Assembly: GCA_020200675.1 (NCBI GenBank)
Contig: JAIVIG010000286.1
Coordinates: 1-32,356, forward strand
Source of the DNA: Actinomycetota bacterium
Lineage (GTDB): Bacteria > Actinomycetota > Rubrobacteria > Rubrobacterales > Rubrobacteraceae
Reading direction: 5' to 3'
DNA length: 32,356 nt
Part shown: piece by piece, positions 30,704-32,356 of the stretch
How the letters are laid out: every line of letters begins with the position of its first letter
Position numbering within the stretch: the stretch's first letter is position 1
Position numbers and translations under genes: made by a program
The notes under the pieces: generated by a model
What the model was told of the DNA's origin: nothing
Seen by the model: the letters and a program-made list of their open reading frames with translations, nothing else
Databases searched by the model: none

Positions 30704-31791
30704 ACCTCTGTCCTTTCTTGCTCTCGCTTCTGTGGCTCGCCCCCGAAGAACTTTTGCCAGGGCATGTTCAAAGGCTCGTCCAGGACGACCACGGCGTAGA
30801 GGTGACGCATCAGCGGGAAGTCCTCGGGCCCCACGACGCCACGCTCCGCAAGCCTGACCAGGGCGCCGCCGATGACCCTGATGGCCGCAACCCCCTCCAG
30901 CGTCACCCCCTTCATCCGCTCGTTCTGGACCTCGGAGAACGGCACGCCCGCCCCGACGAACCTCCCCGCCTTCACGTTGCGCCCGCCCATGGTGGTGACG
31001 AACATGTCCCCGACCCCGGGCAGCCCGTTGGGCGTGTCGGGGTCCCCACCCAGAAGCTCCATCCACTGCCCGAGCTCGCGCGTTGCCTGTCCGAAGAGCG
31101 CCGCTCCATAGTTGTACCTGCGGTACTTCGCCTCCGACTTGCCCTCCTTGTCCAGCAACCCCTCCATGAACCCGCCCCCGAAGGCGTAGCAGTTCTTGAC
31201 CGCCGCGCACACCTCGCACCCGACGAAGTCCGTGCTGGTCCAGACGTGATAGTAATCCGTGCGGAAGGTCTCCGCCAGCTTCTCCAACACGTCCGCGTCG
31301 CGGCCCGTGAAGACCACGCAGGTCTCGTGGCGCACGGCGACCTCGCCCGCGATAGCCGGGCCGGTGATCGCCGACCACGAGACCTGATTCCTCAAGTCCT
31401 CAGGTACCTCCGAAGCCAGCACCTCGGGGAGGATACGCAGGTTGCCTTCATCGTCGGCCTCCATCCCCTTGGTGACGGCTATGACCATCATCCCGGGCTT
31501 CAAGAGCGACGCGAAGCGCTCGCCGGCCCAATGCACCCCGAACGAGTTGACCCCGCTCATGGCTACTTGCGCGCCCTCGAACGCCTCCTCGGCCTCCTCG
31601 AGCTGGTACGCGCGCACTCCTTCGGGGACCTTCAGGTCGAGGTTGGGGTGAACGCCAGTCTCCTTGATGCTGTCGATGATGTCGCGGTCGAGGTGGGTGC
31701 CCACCAGGCGCACCTCGTGACCATTATCGGTCAGCGGCCAGGCGAGAGCCGTCGCCATTATCCCCGAGCCCAGGACCGTTACCGTAGCCAT
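30700..31791 (-). CDS. GpsA-like NAD(P)-dependent glycerol-3-phosphate dehydrogenase family protein
   Basis: 363 residues, somewhat longer than GpsA. ATG 31791 has AAGGAG five bases upstream. The dinucleotide motif is VLGSGIMATALAWPL (7-21), GxGxxA instead of the usual GxGxxG or GAGNFG. Further GpsA features: VAVTKGMEAD-type segment IAVTKGMEADDEG, SAITGPAIAGEVA, catalytic Lys in CAAVKNCYAFGGGF and GDMFVTTMGGRN. An insertion EGLLDKEGKSEAKYRRYN precedes the helical domain. Because a GlpD-like enzyme follows by a four-base overlap, two dehydrogenases for phospho-polyols are coupled, which is unusual for simple glycerol metabolism. Substrate may be a different polyol phosphate. Confidence 0.85.
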   Translation of the reverse strand: MATVTVLGSGIMATALAWPLTDNGHEVRLVGTHLDRDIIDSIKETGVHPNLDLKVPEGVRAYQLEEAEEAFEGAQVAMSGVNSFGVHWAGERFASLLKPGMMVIAVTKGMEADDEGNLRILPEVLASEVPEDLRNQVSWSAITGPAIAGEVAVRHETCVVFTGRDADVLEKLAETFRTDYYHVWTSTDFVGCEVCAAVKNCYAFGGGFMEGLLDKEGKSEAKYRRYNYGAALFGQATRELGQWMELLGGDPDTPNGLPGVGDMFVTTMGGRNVKAGRFVGAGVPFSEVQNERMKGVTLEGVAAIRVIGGALVRLAERGVVGPEDFPLMRHLYAVVVLDEPLNMPWQKFFGGEPQKREQERTEV

Positions 31792-31850
31792 CGTTCTCCT
31801 TCCTCGATGTCAGGAATAAAAGGTCGGCCGCTTGACCCCGGCCGTGCAGC

Positions 31851-32356
31851 CTAGGATTGCGCCGCCTGCTTTTCGTCGGCCTCGTGCTTCACGGTCTTGT
31901 GCATCAGCTCCTTCATCTGCGGGTAGGTCTCGACGTAGCGGTCCACGTAGAACTGGTATGCCTCGTGGGCCTCCGGGTTCGGCTCGATGGTGCGCTCGGT
32001 GTGGACCATGTGCTCGGCGGCTTCCTGTACGTCCGCGTAGATCCCCGCTCCGACGGCGGCCAGCATCGCCGATCCCAGAACGGGGCCTTCGCTCACTTTG
32101 GTAAACGAGATCGGGACGTTGGAGACGTCGGCGTGCATCTGCATCCACAGCTCGCTGTTGGCCGGACCGCCGGAGACGACGTTTATCCTGGGTTCGAAGT
32201 CCTGACCGCGCATGGTGCGGAAGATGTGCTCGGTGCCGTAGCAGATCCCCTCGATGATCGCCCGGAACAGGTGCCCCTCGGTGTGCGAGAGCGAGAGCCC
32301 CCACATCATGCCACGCACCTGGGAGTCGGTGTGGGGCGTCCTGTTGCCCTGGAAGT
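31851..32356 (-). CDS. FGGY-family carbohydrate kinase, C-terminal part (cut by window edge)
   Basis: About 168 C-terminal residues are visible. They begin FQGNRTPHTDSQVRGMMWG, a signature of ribulokinase-like FGGY enzymes, followed by the ATP-binding helix HLFRAIIEGICYGTEHIF, INVVSGGPANSELWMQMHAD and VLGSAMLAAVGAGIY. The tail is charged (HKTVKHEADEKQAAQ). It differs from the FGGY kinase at 17106, so the cluster has two such kinases. It is first in the visible run and is followed 59 bases later by the GpsA-like dehydrogenase, so kinase then dehydrogenase order is clear. Confidence 0.88.
   Translation of the reverse strand, partial: FQGNRTPHTDSQVRGMMWGLSLSHTEGHLFRAIIEGICYGTEHIFRTMRGQDFEPRINVVSGGPANSELWMQMHADVSNVPISFTKVSEGPVLGSAMLAAVGAGIYADVQEAAEHMVHTERTIEPNPEAHEAYQFYVDRYVETYPQMKELMHKTVKHEADEKQAAQS

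Noticed and set aside
28910-31378. A single 822-codon minus-strand frame
   Set aside because: Only the part from ATG 30703 is the FAD dehydrogenase; the upstream 225 codons are the shadow of the GpsA-like gene, which has the better protein.
1-32356. CRISPR array, prophage or insertion sequence
   Set aside because: No regularly spaced repeats, transposase or phage structural gene could be found on either strand.

Overview
The window looks like a chromosomal stretch from a high-GC actinobacterium. The style of the proteins (acidic, Arg/Glu-rich, many GTG/TTG starts, Tat-type lipoproteins, CHASE-domain kinases) suggests a Rubrobacter-like organism, but this is inference because no rRNA or other phylogenetic marker is present.

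Left part (1-9.1 kb): the tail of a zinc alcohol dehydrogenase, a SnoaL-like protein, a CPA1 Na+/H+ antiporter, a broken metallo-beta-lactamase-fold gene and tRNA-Ala(CGC). A 1.7-kb islet follows, bounded by the tRNA 3' end and an exact 33-bp copy of it. The islet carries a cluster of perfect foldback repeats, a SepF-like gene and a small double-CxC protein. After it come azlD/azlC, a broken SDR gene, an aldo-keto reductase, a PAP2-like membrane protein and a NIF3/DUF34 protein.

Middle part (9.2-17 kb): an orphan sugar-binding lipoprotein, a CHASE histidine kinase lacking its ATP-binding region, a PfkB fructokinase, a class I mannose-6-phosphate isomerase, a chimeric scar of a binding-protein gene and a ROK kinase gene, a Lnu(B/F)-like nucleotidyltransferase, and a second PfkB sugar kinase.

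Right part (16.1-32.4 kb, all leftward): a compact set of genes, many joined by ATGA-type or short overlaps. In transcription order they are an FGGY kinase (cut by the window edge), a GpsA-like dehydrogenase, a GlpD-like FAD dehydrogenase, a HAD phosphatase, a metallophosphoesterase, trehalose-6-phosphatase, a Cys-rich small protein, a class II aldolase broken by deletion, a GH65 phosphorylase, RpiA, PPK2, Rpe, a DhnA/LsrF-type aldolase, a 2-hydroxyacid dehydrogenase, a second FGGY kinase and a PfkB kinase. Together they suggest uptake-independent phosphorylation and oxidation of a polyol or unusual sugar, feeding the pentose-phosphate pool, with disaccharide phosphorolysis and trehalose-phosphate metabolism alongside.

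The most striking overall property is gene decay by internal deletion. At least seven junctions remove blocks from the middle of otherwise well-conserved genes (MBL, SDR, histidine kinase twice, ROK, SBP/ROK, class II aldolase), while flanking residues remain nearly canonical. This is either real microhomology-type deletion or an assembly fault; reads would decide.
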